Origin: UBA1429 sp964482225
GTDB taxonomy: Bacteria; Chloroflexota; Anaerolineae; UBA1429
Reading direction: 5' to 3'
Assembly (NCBI GenBank): GCA_964482225.1
Contig: CAYZWT010000014.1
Coordinates: forward strand, 31,079-95,078
DNA: 64,000 bases
A model generated the notes under the pieces. That model ran no database searches and was not told the origin of the DNA. It saw only the letters and a list, made by a program, of their open reading frames with translations. Numbering within the stretch: position 1 is the stretch's first letter; each line of letters begins with the position of its first letter. Shown here piece after piece: positions 24,908-34,499 of the stretch. A program made the translations under genes and the position numbers.

Positions 24908-27892
24908 CTAGAACCCTTCCATCTGGCCCAGATCCACGATCCCTTCTGCCAGCGCGCCGATGGCCTGCAAGAGCGCCAGGCGGTTCTGGCGCACTGCCGG
25001 ATCCTCCGCCATCACCAGCACGTCGTCGAAAAAGCGAGCGATCACAGGGCTGAGGCCCTCCAGCGCGCGCAAAAAGGCCGTCACGCTCGGGGTGTCCTGC
25101 ACCTGCTCCGCCGCTTGCAGGTAGGCCGCGTATAGCTCTCGGCTGGCCTCCTCGGTGAACCGCTCCGGCTCGATGGCGTAGCGGGTTTCCAGGTTACGGG
25201 TGATGCGCACGCAGCGGGCATAGTTGTCCAGCAGGGTTTCCCAATCCGCGCGGGCCAGCCAGGGGGTCAGCTCGTCCAGGGCGCGGCGCGCCGCCGAAGG
25301 ATCGTCGCCCTGCGCGGCCAGCACCGCCGCCACGGCGTCATAGCGATAGCCCGCTTCGCGCAGATAGCCCTCCATGCGCCGCTGCATGAACTCGTCCAGG
25401 TCGCGCAGGGTCTCGGGCGCCACCGGCATGGGCAGCCGGGCCGCCGCCAGGGCGAACGCCTCGGAGAGCGAGAGGGAGAGCTCTTTTTCTAGCAGCAGTT
25501 GCAGGATGCCCAGGGCGGCGCGCCGCAGGCCCCAGGGGTCCGCCGCGCCGGTGGGCCGCATGCCCACGGCAAAGAGCCCCACCAGGCTATCCAACCGGTC
25601 GGCCAGGCCCAGGGCCAGGCCGATGGCGCCCTCAGGCAGGCGGTCGCCGGCGTAGCGCGGCCAATAGTGCTCCTCGATGGCCTGGGCCACTGCCTCGGGC
25701 TCGCCGGAGAGCCGCGCATAGTGGGCGCCCATGATGCCCTGCAGCGAGGTCAGCTCCACCACGAGCTGGGTGGCCAGGTCGCTCTTGCAGAGGGCCGCCG
25801 CCCGCTGCGCCAGGTGCTGTTGGCTCTCGTCCAGCCCCAATTGCGCGGCCAGGGCGGGGGCCAGCGCCTCCAGCCGGCGCACCTTGTCCAGCACCGAGCC
25901 CAGCCGCTCTTGAAAGGTCAGGGTATCCAGCTTGGCCGTGAATTCATCCAGGGGGGCGCGGGTGTCGGACTCGTAAAAGTAGGCGGCGTCGGCATAGCGA
26001 GCCCGCAGCACCTCCTGGTTGCCCTGGCGCACAACGTCCTGGTCCAGGTCGGCGCCGTTGGCCACGGCGATGAAACAGGGCAGCAGCTTGCCCTGGCGCA
26101 CCACGGGCAGGTAGCGCTGGTGCTTGCGCATCACGGCCAGCAGCACAGCATCGGGCAAGCGCAGATAGGCCTCGTCAAAGGCGCCCAGGATGGGCAAGGG
26201 GTGCTCGACCAGGTTGGCGACCTCACGCAGCAAGGCGGCATCCACGCCGGGCTCGCCGCTCGCCTGGGCCGCCAGCTCGCGGGCGCGCGCCATGATCTGG
26301 GTCTCGCGGGCCTCCACATCCAGCACAATGCCCGCCTGGGCCATGCTGGCGGCATACTGCGCGGCGCTGCCAATCTCGATCTCGGGCGAGCCCTGGGGGC
26401 GAATGCCCCGGGAGATGCGCCCGCTGCGCACCCCGGCGTATGCAAAGGGCACGACCTGATCCTCCAGCAGAGCGACGATCCAGCGGATGGGCCGGGAAAA
26501 GGCGATGCCGCTCTCGTTCCAACGCATGCTCTTGCCAAAGCGCAGCCCGGCGATGACCTGGGGCAGCAGCTCGGCCAGCACGGCGGCGGCCTCCCGCCCC
26601 TCCTGGCGCAGCACGGCCACCACATAGGCGCGCCCGTCCATGTCGCGCTGTTGGAGCTCGTTCACATCCACGCCCCGGCTGCGGGCAAAGCCCTGGGCGG
26701 CGCGGGTGGGCGCGCCCTCTGCGTCATAGGCGATCTCGACGGCCGGGCCGCGCAACACCTGCTCGCTATCGGGCTGGCGCGCCGCCAGGCCGCGCACCGT
26801 GGCCGCCAGTCGGCGCGGCGTCCCCTGCACCTGCACATCCTGAAAAGCGAGGCGCGCACCCGCCAAGGCTTGAGGCAGAGCGGCGCGCAACTGGGTCAGG
26901 ACATCGTCCAGGTCACCCACGGGCAGCTCCTCGACGCCCAGCTCTAGCAGCAGGTCAAAGGGCCCCTCGCTCGCGGGCTGCGCCGGGGCGGGGAGAGCGG
27001 GCTGCTCGGGCATCGCCACGGCAAAGGCCTCGCGCAGGGGATAGGCCAGCTCCTCGCGCTGCCCGGCCATGAGCTGGGCCACCTCGCGTGCCAGGTCGCG
27101 CATGCGCACAAAGTAACGCGCCCGCTCGGTAACGCCGATGGCGCCCCGGGCGTCCAGCACGTTGAAAATATGGGAGCACTTGAGCACGTAATCGTGGGCG
27201 GGCAACACCAGGCGGCGCCCCAGGGCCAGCTTGGCCTCGGCCTCGCACAGATCGTACATCTGGCGCAGGTTGCCGACATCGGCCACCTCGAAATTGTAGG
27301 TGCAATGCTCGATCTCGGGGCGCAACAGCAGGTCGCCATAGGTCACATCGCCGTGCCAACGAATCTCGGGGAACGCCTTGGCGCCTTGCAGCACCATGAC
27401 GATGCGCTCCAGGCCATAGGTGATCTCGACGGAGACGGGCTCCAGATCCAGGCCGCCCGCCTGCTGGAAGTAGGTGTACTGGGTGATCTCCTGGCCGTCC
27501 AGCCAGACCTCCCAGCCCAGGCCCCAGGCCCCCAGGGCGGGCGACTCCCAGTTGTCCTCCACAAAGCGCACATCATGCTTGGCGGGATCGATGCCCAGCG
27601 CCCGCAGGCTATCGAGATAGAGCTCCTGGGGGTTGCCCGGGTCCGGCTTGAGTATCACCTGGTACTGGTAAAACTGTTGCCAGCGGTTGGGGTTCTCGCC
27701 ATAGCGCCCGTCGTCGGGGCGGATGGAGGGCTCGACATAGGCCACGTTCCAGGGCTCTGGGCCCAACACGCGCAGCACGGTGGCGGGGTTCATGGTTCCG
27801 GCGCCCACCTGCACGTTGTAGGGCTGCCAGATCAGGCAGCCGTGCCCCGACCAGAACTCTTCCAGGCGCATAATGACTTGATCGAAATCCAT
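24908..27892 (-). CDS. glyQS: Glycyl-tRNA synthetase, fused alpha and beta chains
   Basis: 994 residues from ATG 27892, preceded by GAGGGGGAG. The frame is open further upstream but would overlap recO. Residues 1 to about 290 are the alpha chain (GlyQ): WSGHGCLIWQPYN, GAGTMNPATVLRVLG, GRYGENPNRWQQFYQYQ, QQAGGLDLEPVSVEITYGLER. After a short Ala/Pro linker (about 300-315) the beta chain (GlyS) begins at LLLELGVEELPVGD and includes FGKSMRWNESGIAFSRPIRW and the C-terminal anticodon-binding region. Most bacteria with this tetrameric type encode two polypeptides; a single-chain fusion is less common. It charges tRNA-Gly. Confidence 0.96.
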   Translation of the reverse strand: MDFDQVIMRLEEFWSGHGCLIWQPYNVQVGAGTMNPATVLRVLGPEPWNVAYVEPSIRPDDGRYGENPNRWQQFYQYQVILKPDPGNPQELYLDSLRALGIDPAKHDVRFVEDNWESPALGAWGLGWEVWLDGQEITQYTYFQQAGGLDLEPVSVEITYGLERIVMVLQGAKAFPEIRWHGDVTYGDLLLRPEIEHCTYNFEVADVGNLRQMYDLCEAEAKLALGRRLVLPAHDYVLKCSHIFNVLDARGAIGVTERARYFVRMRDLAREVAQLMAGQREELAYPLREAFAVAMPEQPALPAPAQPASEGPFDLLLELGVEELPVGDLDDVLTQLRAALPQALAGARLAFQDVQVQGTPRRLAATVRGLAARQPDSEQVLRGPAVEIAYDAEGAPTRAAQGFARSRGVDVNELQQRDMDGRAYVVAVLRQEGREAAAVLAELLPQVIAGLRFGKSMRWNESGIAFSRPIRWIVALLEDQVVPFAYAGVRSGRISRGIRPQGSPEIEIGSAAQYAASMAQAGIVLDVEARETQIMARARELAAQASGEPGVDAALLREVANLVEHPLPILGAFDEAYLRLPDAVLLAVMRKHQRYLPVVRQGKLLPCFIAVANGADLDQDVVRQGNQEVLRARYADAAYFYESDTRAPLDEFTAKLDTLTFQERLGSVLDKVRRLEALAPALAAQLGLDESQQHLAQRAAALCKSDLATQLVVELTSLQGIMGAHYARLSGEPEAVAQAIEEHYWPRYAGDRLPEGAIGLALGLADRLDSLVGLFAVGMRPTGAADPWGLRRAALGILQLLLEKELSLSLSEAFALAAARLPMPVAPETLRDLDEFMQRRMEGYLREAGYRYDAVAAVLAAQGDDPSAARRALDELTPWLARADWETLLDNYARCVRITRNLETRYAIEPERFTEEASRELYAAYLQAAEQVQDTPSVTAFLRALEGLSPVIARFFDDVLVMAEDPAVRQNRLALLQAIGALAEGIVDLGQMEGF

Positions 27893-27954
27893 CGCTCCCC
27901 CTCGGCATGGCCTTGCACAAACTTGACAGACTCTAGGCACAAACGGGGTTGGCG

Positions 27955-28752
27955 TCAAACAGAGGCAGGCGAGTCCCGGCCCGCCTCGCGCATGGCCAGC
28001 TCGCTGCGCAACTGCCGCAGGAACGCCGTGGATTTGAGCTCGCGCTCTAGCGTGTACTGGAGGAACGCCTGCAAGAGCTCCTCCAACTCGCGGTGAGTGG
28101 CCTCGTGGAGGGCCAGCTTGGCGATCTCTTGGGGCTCGCGGGTGGACAGGTAGCGCAGCACCTTTTGGGCCGCCAGCGAGACGGGCCGGGCGCCGGGCGC
28201 CTCGTGGGCGCAGCGGGGGCACACCAGCCCTCCCTGGGTCACGTCAAAGCGGTTGGCCTCGGGCGCAATGGGCTGGCCGCAGAGGACGCAGGAAAAGAAC
28301 TCGGGGTGATAGCCGCACAGCCGCAAGAGGGTCAGCTCGAAATAGCGCGCCCACAGCCGCAGGTCGGGCCCCTCGGCCAGCACCTCCAACGTCTGGGCCA
28401 ACAGGTCATAGACGGCGGGGTTCTCGTCTTCCTCGGGCAGGAAATGATCCACCAGCTCGGCCGCATAGCAGGCATAGGTAAAGCGCAACAGGTCGTGCCA
28501 GAGGCCCTCGTGGGCATCCAGGCTTTCGGCCTGGGTGACGATATCGAGCTGGCGCCCCTGGGCCAGCATCAGCTCGACGCGGGCGAATAGCCCCAGGTGC
28601 CCGGCCCGGCGGCTGGTGGGCCGCCGGATGCCCCGGGCCAGCACCGAGCGCTTGCCGCCCGGGGTCAGCAGGGTCAGGATCCTATCCGCCTCGGCATAGT
28701 CCTGCTGGCGCAGGACGATGGCTTGCGTTCGATAGACCCTCGGCCTGGGCAC
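27955..28752 (-). CDS. recO: DNA repair protein RecO
   Basis: 265 residues, normal length. RecO works with RecF and RecR to load RecA on SSB-coated gaps. N-terminal OB fold with YRTQAIVLRQQDYAEADRILTLLT and GGKRSVLARGIRR; helical C-terminal domain with a four-cysteine zinc site (CVLCG and CPRCAH, about residues 154-182). It lies 18 bp downstream of deoC and 62 bp upstream of glyQS, so deoC-recO-glyQS-pgsA-like is a probable operon. Confidence 0.94.
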   Translation of the reverse strand: MPRPRVYRTQAIVLRQQDYAEADRILTLLTPGGKRSVLARGIRRPTSRRAGHLGLFARVELMLAQGRQLDIVTQAESLDAHEGLWHDLLRFTYACYAAELVDHFLPEEDENPAVYDLLAQTLEVLAEGPDLRLWARYFELTLLRLCGYHPEFFSCVLCGQPIAPEANRFDVTQGGLVCPRCAHEAPGARPVSLAAQKVLRYLSTREPQEIAKLALHEATHRELEELLQAFLQYTLERELKSTAFLRQLRSELAMREAGRDSPASV

Positions 28753-28770
28753 GGCTCACCCGCCTTTACT

Positions 28771-29541
28771 CTACTGTGGGATGCCCTGCAGGATCTGGAT
28801 GCCCGCGCTGGCGCCGATGCGCGTGGCGCCGGCGGCGATCATGGCCAGGGCGTCGGCATAGGTGCGGATGCCGCCCGCCGCCTTGACGCCCTTGGTCGGC
28901 CCCACCACATGGCGCATCAGGGCCACATCGGCCACCGTGGCGCCACCGGGCCCAAAGCCGGTGGAGGTCTTGACATAGTCGGCCCCGGCCTCGGCGCAGA
29001 GCAGGCAAGCGGTGGCCTTTTCGGCATCGGCCAGCAAGGCGGTCTCGAAAATGACCTTGCAGAGCGCCCCGCCCGCATGGCAGGTCCGCACCACGGCGGC
29101 GATGTCCTCGTACACGCCGTGCAGGTCGCCCGCCTTGAGCAAGCCCACGGGCAGCACCATGTCAATCTCGTTGGCGCCCGCCTCGATGGCCAGGCCCGCC
29201 TCTTGGGCCTTGGCCGCGCTCAGCATCGCCCCCAGGGGAAAGCCCACCGTCGAGCCCACGGCCACGCCACTGCCCTGCAGCCGTTCGGCGCACAGGGCCA
29301 CGTGGCTGGAATTGACGCACACCGAGGCGAAACCGTGTTCCGCCGCCTCGGCGCAGAGGGCCTCGACCTGGGCCGGGGTGGCCTCGGCCTTGAGCAGCGT
29401 GTGGTCAATATAGCGGGCCAGCTCGCGGGCGGTCAGGGTGGGCGCCTCGCCTGGGGCGGGCGGGTTCGCGGCCCAGGCAGCGGCGATCTCGGCGCCGCGC
29501 CAGGCGACCTGGGACATCCAGACATTGGAATGCTCGCGCAT
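28771..29541 (-). CDS. deoC: Deoxyribose-phosphate aldolase
   Basis: 256 residues. DeoC cleaves 2-deoxyribose-5-phosphate to glyceraldehyde-3-phosphate and acetaldehyde through a Schiff base. Motifs are YIDHTLLKAEAT at the N terminus, CVNSSHV, VGFPLGAMLSAAKAQEA, GANEIDMVLPVG, the Schiff-base lysine in DYVKTSTGFGPGGAT, and KAAGGIRT. About 40 residues precede the core, slightly long. It fits deoxynucleoside catabolism with the phosphorylase at 5089. 29542-29679 holds no gene. Confidence 0.95.
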   Translation of the reverse strand: MREHSNVWMSQVAWRGAEIAAAWAANPPAPGEAPTLTARELARYIDHTLLKAEATPAQVEALCAEAAEHGFASVCVNSSHVALCAERLQGSGVAVGSTVGFPLGAMLSAAKAQEAGLAIEAGANEIDMVLPVGLLKAGDLHGVYEDIAAVVRTCHAGGALCKVIFETALLADAEKATACLLCAEAGADYVKTSTGFGPGGATVADVALMRHVVGPTKGVKAAGGIRTYADALAMIAAGATRIGASAGIQILQGIPQ

Positions 29542-29679
29542 GATACGACCTTTCTATGCGTGCGGGCTCATGGCCCTACTATACCCATGCGATCTCGAAA
29601 GTAGATCGAGTGAGCCAAGTACGCTACGTCGCGGGCGAGACGACCGCGCTCCCATGACCCGTCACCCCTTCAAATGCCA

Positions 29680-30114
29680 TCACTCCGGCCCATCCCCATA
29701 GCTCACGTGGGGAAAGGCGTCGGGCAGCAGGGCGGCCAGGGAGGTCAGCCAGGCGCGCCCGGCGGTATCGGCCACCAGAATGGGCAGGTCCGCCTCGAAC
29801 TCGGCCAACACCTGGCGGCAGGCGCCGCAGGGGGTTGCCCCCGGCTCGGTGATCAGGGCCAGCGCCTCGATGCGCCGCTCGCCCTCAGAAACGGCCTTCC
29901 AGACCGCCACCCGCTCGGCGCACACGGTCAGCCCGCTGGAGGCATTCTCCACATTGGCCCCGGCATAGATGCGCCCGCTGCCCGCCCGCAAGGCCGCGCC
30001 CACCAGAAAACGGGAATAGGGCGCGTGGGCCCGCTGGCGAGCCTGGGCGGCGGCCTCTAGCAGCGCGCGCCACTCGGCGGATAGCTGCTCCTGCAAAAGC
30101 GTCTCAGGCGGCAT
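29680..30114 (-). CDS. cdd: Cytidine deaminase
   Basis: 144 residues from ATG 30114, which lies inside the 3' end of glmU (11-bp overlap) with AGGACG just upstream. The enzyme deaminates (deoxy)cytidine to (deoxy)uridine. The zinc site is complete: TVCAERVAV with the catalytic Glu, and PCGACRQVLAEF with the two Cys ligands. APYSRFLVGAAL and GANVENASSGLT bind the substrate. The overlap suggests translational coupling to glmU. Confidence 0.95.
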   Translation of the reverse strand: MPPETLLQEQLSAEWRALLEAAAQARQRAHAPYSRFLVGAALRAGSGRIYAGANVENASSGLTVCAERVAVWKAVSEGERRIEALALITEPGATPCGACRQVLAEFEADLPILVADTAGRAWLTSLAALLPDAFPHVSYGDGPE

Positions 30115-31468
30115 CGTCGTCCTCGATCTTTTTCTTGGGGCGCGCCGGCACGCCATAGGCGACCGTGTCCTCGGGGACATCGTGGGTCACCACGGCGCCG
30201 GCGCCGATCTTGGCCCCCGCGCCGATGGTCACCGGCGCCACCAGCATACTGCCGCTGCCGATAAAGGCCCCCGGCCCGATGACGGTGGTGTGCTTGTTGC
30301 GGCCATCATAGTTGCAGGTGATGGCGCCCGCGCCGATATTGACGTCCTCGCCCACGCGGGCGTTGCCGATATAGGAAAAGTGGCCCATCTTGGTGCCAGG
30401 GGCCAGATAGGCATCCTTGACCTCGCCAAAGTTGCCCATGTGCACCCCCGCGCCCAGGTGCGCCTTGGGGCGCAGGTGCCCGTAGGGGCCGATCTCGGCG
30501 CGCTCCTCCATGATCGCTTCCTCCACCACCGAGGCCAGCACGCGGCAGCGGTCGCCGATGCGCGAATCGCGGATGATGGTATTGGGGCCGATGGCCGCGC
30601 CCTGGCCGATCTCGGTCTCGCCCTGCAAGATGGTATTGGGATAGATGACGGTATCGCGCCCGATGCGCACCGTGGCGTCAATATAGGTGGCGGCGGGATC
30701 GAGCAGGGTGACGCCCGCCAGCATCAACTGCTCGTTGATGCGCCGCCGCAGCACGGCCTCGGCCTGGGCGAGCTGCACCCGGGTGTTGATGCCCAGCGCC
30801 TCGTCCGCATCCTCGATGCAGAGCGCCTCGACCGCCAGCCCATCCCCTATGGCCAGGGCCGCCATGTCGGTGAGATAGTACTCATTCTTGGGGGGCGTGG
30901 GCGCCACCAAGGGCAGGCGCTCCCAGAGCCATTCGCCATCAAAGCAGTAGACGCCGCAGTTCAGCTCGGTCAGCGCCAGGATCTCGGGGGTGGCCGCCTC
31001 CTCCTCGACGATGGCCTCTACCCGACCTTGGGCGTCGCGCAGCACGCGCCCAAAGCCCATCGAATCGCGCGAGCGCACGGTCAGCATGGTGATGGCGGGG
31101 CCCTGTTCGCGGTGCAACGCCAGCAGGCGCGCCACGGTCTCTGGGCGCAAGGTGGGCATGTCGCCATAGAGCACCAGCACGGCCTCGGCGCGGCTCCGCA
31201 GCAGGTCGCGGGCCTGGAGCAGGGCGTGGCCCGTGCCCAGGCGCGCCGCCTGCACGGCGTATTGGGCGCGCGCGCCCACGGCCCCGCGCACGGCGTCGGC
31301 GCCGTTGCCCACCACCAGCACGATGGGGTCGGCCCCCAGCGCCTCGGCCTGGGCGATGGACCAGAGCACCATCGGCTGGCCGCAGACGGGGTGCAACACC
31401 TTGTTCAGATCGGAATGCATGCGGGTTCCCTGACCCGCCGCCAGGATCGCTACGCCCAACTTGTTCAC
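30104..31468 (-). CDS. glmU: Bifunctional GlcNAc-1-phosphate uridyltransferase / GlcN-1-phosphate acetyltransferase
   Basis: 454 residues from GTG 31468, which has GAGGTG 6 bp upstream; an earlier GTG (31477) overlaps that site. The N-terminal pyrophosphorylase carries ILAAGQGTRMHSDLNKVLH, YGDMP and GVYCFDGEWLW; a left-handed beta helix follows from about residue 250 with many hexapeptide repeats, and the acetyltransferase site includes RPKAHLGAGVHMGNFGEVK and NYDGRNKHTT. It makes UDP-GlcNAc for peptidoglycan. Confidence 0.96.
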   Translation of the reverse strand: MNKLGVAILAAGQGTRMHSDLNKVLHPVCGQPMVLWSIAQAEALGADPIVLVVGNGADAVRGAVGARAQYAVQAARLGTGHALLQARDLLRSRAEAVLVLYGDMPTLRPETVARLLALHREQGPAITMLTVRSRDSMGFGRVLRDAQGRVEAIVEEEAATPEILALTELNCGVYCFDGEWLWERLPLVAPTPPKNEYYLTDMAALAIGDGLAVEALCIEDADEALGINTRVQLAQAEAVLRRRINEQLMLAGVTLLDPAATYIDATVRIGRDTVIYPNTILQGETEIGQGAAIGPNTIIRDSRIGDRCRVLASVVEEAIMEERAEIGPYGHLRPKAHLGAGVHMGNFGEVKDAYLAPGTKMGHFSYIGNARVGEDVNIGAGAITCNYDGRNKHTTVIGPGAFIGSGSMLVAPVTIGAGAKIGAGAVVTHDVPEDTVAYGVPARPKKKIEDDDAA

Positions 31469-31533
31469 AGAGATCACCTCATGGGAGGGGCGCCAGGCCA
31501 GGCTCGGCCCCTGGATTCTTGTAGTATGCTCTA

Positions 31534-31562
31534 TTCTAGGCTGAGGGGACGTCGCTGTCCAG
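31534..31562 (-). promoter_or_regulatory. Promoter of glmU-cdd
   Basis: Minus strand TGGACA (31557-31562), a 17-bp spacer and TAGAAT (31534-31539), 65 bp upstream of the GTG start. In the 471-bp gap 31469-31939 I see only this promoter and the repeat at 31782. Confidence 0.65.
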
Positions 31563-31781
31563 CGGTGGGCAACCGCATCGGGGCGTTTCCAAAGTCGTGG
31601 TTATGGTAAAGCGAGCTGCTTTTGCTTTGCTGAGGGCCTCACAGAGCACCGAGAGCATCTCTCGCCGAAGGGATCTGTACATAATACCGACAATGAAAAG
31701 ACCCTGGGGGCGCATCGGCGGCAATCGCATTTGCCCTGTTGGCCGCCCGTCTGGCAGAGGAACTATGCCGGTGACTGCCTT

Positions 31782-31855
31782 CCCTCTCTCCCGCACGTGC
31801 GGGAGAGAGGGCTTTATTGCTGTCTATTTGTATTTTCTCGCTTGGGGGTGAGGGC
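31782..31855. repeat. CTCTCCC/GGGAGAG palindromic repeat, copy B
   Basis: A 30-bp perfect palindrome (31782-31811, CCCTCTCTCCCGCAC and its complement) followed 32 bp later by GGGGGTGAGGGC (31844-31855). Same arrangement as copies at 20738 and 51967. Confidence 0.75.
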
Positions 31856-31939
31856 CGCGAGAGCCGCTCCGCGTGACCTTGCTCTGAGAAGGACCCAAAT
31901 GCAATCCCCCTGTGCAGCGCATCGGCGCAGGAAGAGCGC

Positions 31940-33265
31940 TCAGGCGGGCGCCCCGTCTGCCGCAATCTCGCCGATCAGGTCATATGGTTGGGCGCCCACG
32001 ATGCGCACCGGCACAAAGCCCAGCGCGGCGTGTTCCCCCTCGATCAGGATCATGCCGTCAATCTCTGGCGCATCGCGATAGCAGCGGGCCACCGTCAGCC
32101 CCTCGCCCACGCCCTCGATCAACACAGGCAACTCGCGTCCGACCTGTTCCTGGTTGCGCCGCAGCGAGATCTCTTGCTGGGCCAGCATGGCCTCCTCGTG
32201 GCGCCGGGCAACGATCCTCTGCGGCACCTGGCCGGGCATCTCGGCGGCGGGCGTGCCGCGCTCGCGCGAGTAACTGAACACCCCCACATGGTCGAAAGCG
32301 ATCTCGTCCATGAGCGCCAGCAGGGCCTCGAACTCGCGCTCCGTCTCGCCTGGGAACCCGACGATGAACGTGGAGCGCAGCGCGATATCGGGCATGGCGG
32401 CGCGCAACGCCCCGATCCGGTCATGGATCATGGCCAGATCATGGGGGCGGCGCATGCGGCGCAGCACGTCGGGGTGGCCGTGCTGCAAGGGGAGATCGAG
32501 ATAGTGGCACACCTGGGGCAGCGCAGCCATCGCAGCGATCAGTTCGTCGCTGATGTGCTGTGGATAGGCGTACAGGATGCGGATCCAGCTCGGCTCCGGG
32601 GCGATCTCGGCCAGGCGATGCAGCAGGGTCGGCAGTCCATCTGCCATGCCCAGGTCACGGCCATAGGCCGTGGTATCCTGGGCGATGAGCACCAGCTCGC
32701 GCACGCCCTGCTCGATCAACTCGCGGGCCTCGCGCAGGATGCTCTCCAGCGGCTTGCTGGCCTGCGGCCCTTTGATCAGGGGGATGGCGCAAAAGGCGCA
32801 GCCCGCATCGCAGCCATCGGCGATCTTGATATAGGCCGTCTGGCCGCTGCGCGCCCGCCGCCGTGCTGAGGCCACCAGGTCGCCCTGCTCGCTCACCATG
32901 CGGGCCACACCTCGCCGCCGCTGGTTCAGCCCATCCACCACCGCCACAATCTCACTCCACGAGCGTGTGCCGATCACGGCATCCACCTGGGGCACCTGCT
33001 GGCAGAGGGTATCGCAATCGCGCTGCGCCAGGCAGCCGGCGGCCACCAGCGCCTGGTGTGGGGCCTTGTGCCGGGCCAGCTCCTGGAGCGCGTCATATGA
33101 TTCCTGGCGCGCATCGCGAATGAACCCGCAGGTGTTGACGATCAGGATGTCGGCGTCCTCGGGACGCTCTACAAACCGATGGCCCGCCTCGACCAGCAAC
33201 TCGGCCATCATCTCCGAGTCAACCTCATTTTTGGGGCAACCCAGGGTGACCAGGTAAACGTTCAT
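31940..33265 (-). CDS. rimO: Ribosomal protein S12 methylthiotransferase
   Basis: 441 residues. RimO is a radical-SAM enzyme that methylthiolates a conserved Asp of ribosomal protein S12. The N-terminal UPF0004 domain has LGCPKNEVDSE and VNTCGFI with cysteines for the auxiliary cluster (plus AAGCLAQR). The radical-SAM motif is CDAGCAFCAIP (about residues 145-155), and the C-terminal TRAM domain closes the protein. LGCPKN rather than the LGCQ form of MiaB, together with GCAFCAIPLIKG, favours RimO. It lies 75 bp downstream of rodZ on the same strand. Confidence 0.93.
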   Translation of the reverse strand: MNVYLVTLGCPKNEVDSEMMAELLVEAGHRFVERPEDADILIVNTCGFIRDARQESYDALQELARHKAPHQALVAAGCLAQRDCDTLCQQVPQVDAVIGTRSWSEIVAVVDGLNQRRRGVARMVSEQGDLVASARRRARSGQTAYIKIADGCDAGCAFCAIPLIKGPQASKPLESILREARELIEQGVRELVLIAQDTTAYGRDLGMADGLPTLLHRLAEIAPEPSWIRILYAYPQHISDELIAAMAALPQVCHYLDLPLQHGHPDVLRRMRRPHDLAMIHDRIGALRAAMPDIALRSTFIVGFPGETEREFEALLALMDEIAFDHVGVFSYSRERGTPAAEMPGQVPQRIVARRHEEAMLAQQEISLRRNQEQVGRELPVLIEGVGEGLTVARCYRDAPEIDGMILIEGEHAALGFVPVRIVGAQPYDLIGEIAADGAPA

Positions 33266-33340
33266 GGCGTGATCCTCGCATGATGCAAGAGGCCCGCGCC
33301 TGGGGGCGGGGCCTGGGGTGCGCGGGCGGTCGGCCCACGA

Positions 33341-34213
33341 TCAGGGCAGTTCGCCGGCGCGGTACTCGACGTTGATGACTTGGCCGCTCTCGCCCAGGGG
33401 GCCCACATCGCGCCCATTCACCAAGAGCTGCAGCCCGCCCGCATTGCCGATGCGCAACTCCATCAGTTCCTCGGCGCTCCATTCGGCGTTCTCGGAGGTG
33501 CGGAGAATGCCGATCCAGAGCAATTCGCCATCGGCGCGGATCTCCAGGTAGGTATCGGCCTGGGCCAATACCTCGATGGTGATCCCAATGAAGGGCGTCG
33601 GCGTGGCTGTGGGCGTCGGTGGCCCTGGCGTGGCGGTGGCCCTGGCCGTGGGAGTAGGCGTTGCCGTGGCCTGGGGCTCTGCCTCGGCGATGGGCTGCGT
33701 CTGTGTGGCCTCAGGGCTCGCGGCAGGGGTGTGCGTCTCAGCAGGCAGGGTATCGGTCGGATCGGGCGCAGCCTCAGAGACCGGCTCGGTGGGGACGCCA
33801 ATGGCCGGCGGCCAAAGGCTCTGGATGCGCCAGCCCTGGCCCACCCAATAGGTGTCGTACAGATACCAGATGCCGGCGGCCAACGCGCCCAGAATCAGCA
33901 AGGTCAGGATCCAGCGGGTCAATCTGTGGGCGAGGGGGGTAAGAGGCTCGTCCAGCATCTCGGGCACATGGACCGGCTCATGGCGCGCAGCGCGCGGATA
34001 CTCGTCAAGCAGCGCGTCGGGATCCAAGCCGAGAAAGCGGGCATAGCTGCGGACAAAGCCCCGGCCATACACCTCGCCGGGGAGATCGTCAAAGCGCTCA
34101 TCCTCGATGGCCTGCAAAAAGACGCGCCGAATGCGCGTAGCCTGCTCGGCTTCGAGAAGCGAGAGGCCGCGATCCTCGCGGGTCTTGCGCAACAGCGCTC
34201 CGAGTTCTGCCAC
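33341..34213 (-). CDS. RodZ-like HTH membrane protein
   Basis: 290 residues from GTG 34213. The N-terminal HTH (about 1-70: LGALLRKTREDRGLSLLEAE, then DERFDDLPGEVYGRGFVRSYARFL) matches RodZ and related helix-turn-helix cell-shape proteins. One membrane helix (about 100-118) is followed by a Thr/Pro-rich linker (about 140-200) and a C-terminal DUF4115-like domain (ITIEVLAQADTYLEIRADGE). RodZ couples MreB to the elongation machinery; whether this protein does is inferred from domain order only. Confidence 0.87.
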   Translation of the reverse strand: MAELGALLRKTREDRGLSLLEAEQATRIRRVFLQAIEDERFDDLPGEVYGRGFVRSYARFLGLDPDALLDEYPRAARHEPVHVPEMLDEPLTPLAHRLTRWILTLLILGALAAGIWYLYDTYWVGQGWRIQSLWPPAIGVPTEPVSEAAPDPTDTLPAETHTPAASPEATQTQPIAEAEPQATATPTPTARATATPGPPTPTATPTPFIGITIEVLAQADTYLEIRADGELLWIGILRTSENAEWSAEELMELRIGNAGGLQLLVNGRDVGPLGESGQVINVEYRAGELP

Positions 34214-34255
34214 CGGTTGCCACGCCTCTGATCATGGGCTGCGAATCCGCTACCT

Positions 34256-34284
34256 ACTATACATGGCGAGTTATGGCCTGTCAA
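34256..34284 (-). promoter_or_regulatory. Consensus promoter of rodZ-rimO
   Basis: Minus strand TTGACA (34279-34284), a 17-bp spacer and TATAGT (34256-34261), 43 bp upstream of the GTG start. Confidence 0.75.
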
Positions 34285-34424
34285 AGCTGCTTGCTCTTCA
34301 CAATTCGCATATAGTCATTCCGAGAATAGACAAGGCGGGCAACACGCACGCCCTCCGTGGTTCGTCGCCGCCATCCACAACGTGTTGGCCGCTTCCCCCC
34401 AATTCTGAACTGGTACATTCGCAT

Positions 34425-34454
34425 TTGACACCGGCGGCAGCGCACGGCTACAGT
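34425..34454 (+). promoter_or_regulatory. Promoter of the GT-C gene
   Basis: TTGACA (34425-34430), an 18-bp spacer and TACAGT (34449-34454), 46 bp before the start codon. Divergent from the rodZ promoter. Confidence 0.6.
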
Positions 34455-34499
34455 CTGGACACAGGCCCGTTCCATATTTGAGAGGAGCAGCGAGGCCCG

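Noticed and set aside
27893..28222. An N-terminal extension of GlyQS
   Set aside because: It would overlap recO and lacks GlyQ similarity; MDFDQVIMRLEEFW at 27892 is the normal GlyQ start.
31597..31851. An 84-codon plus-strand frame in the glmU-rimO gap
   Set aside because: No ribosome binding site or recognisable domain, and its 3' part is made of the palindromic repeat.
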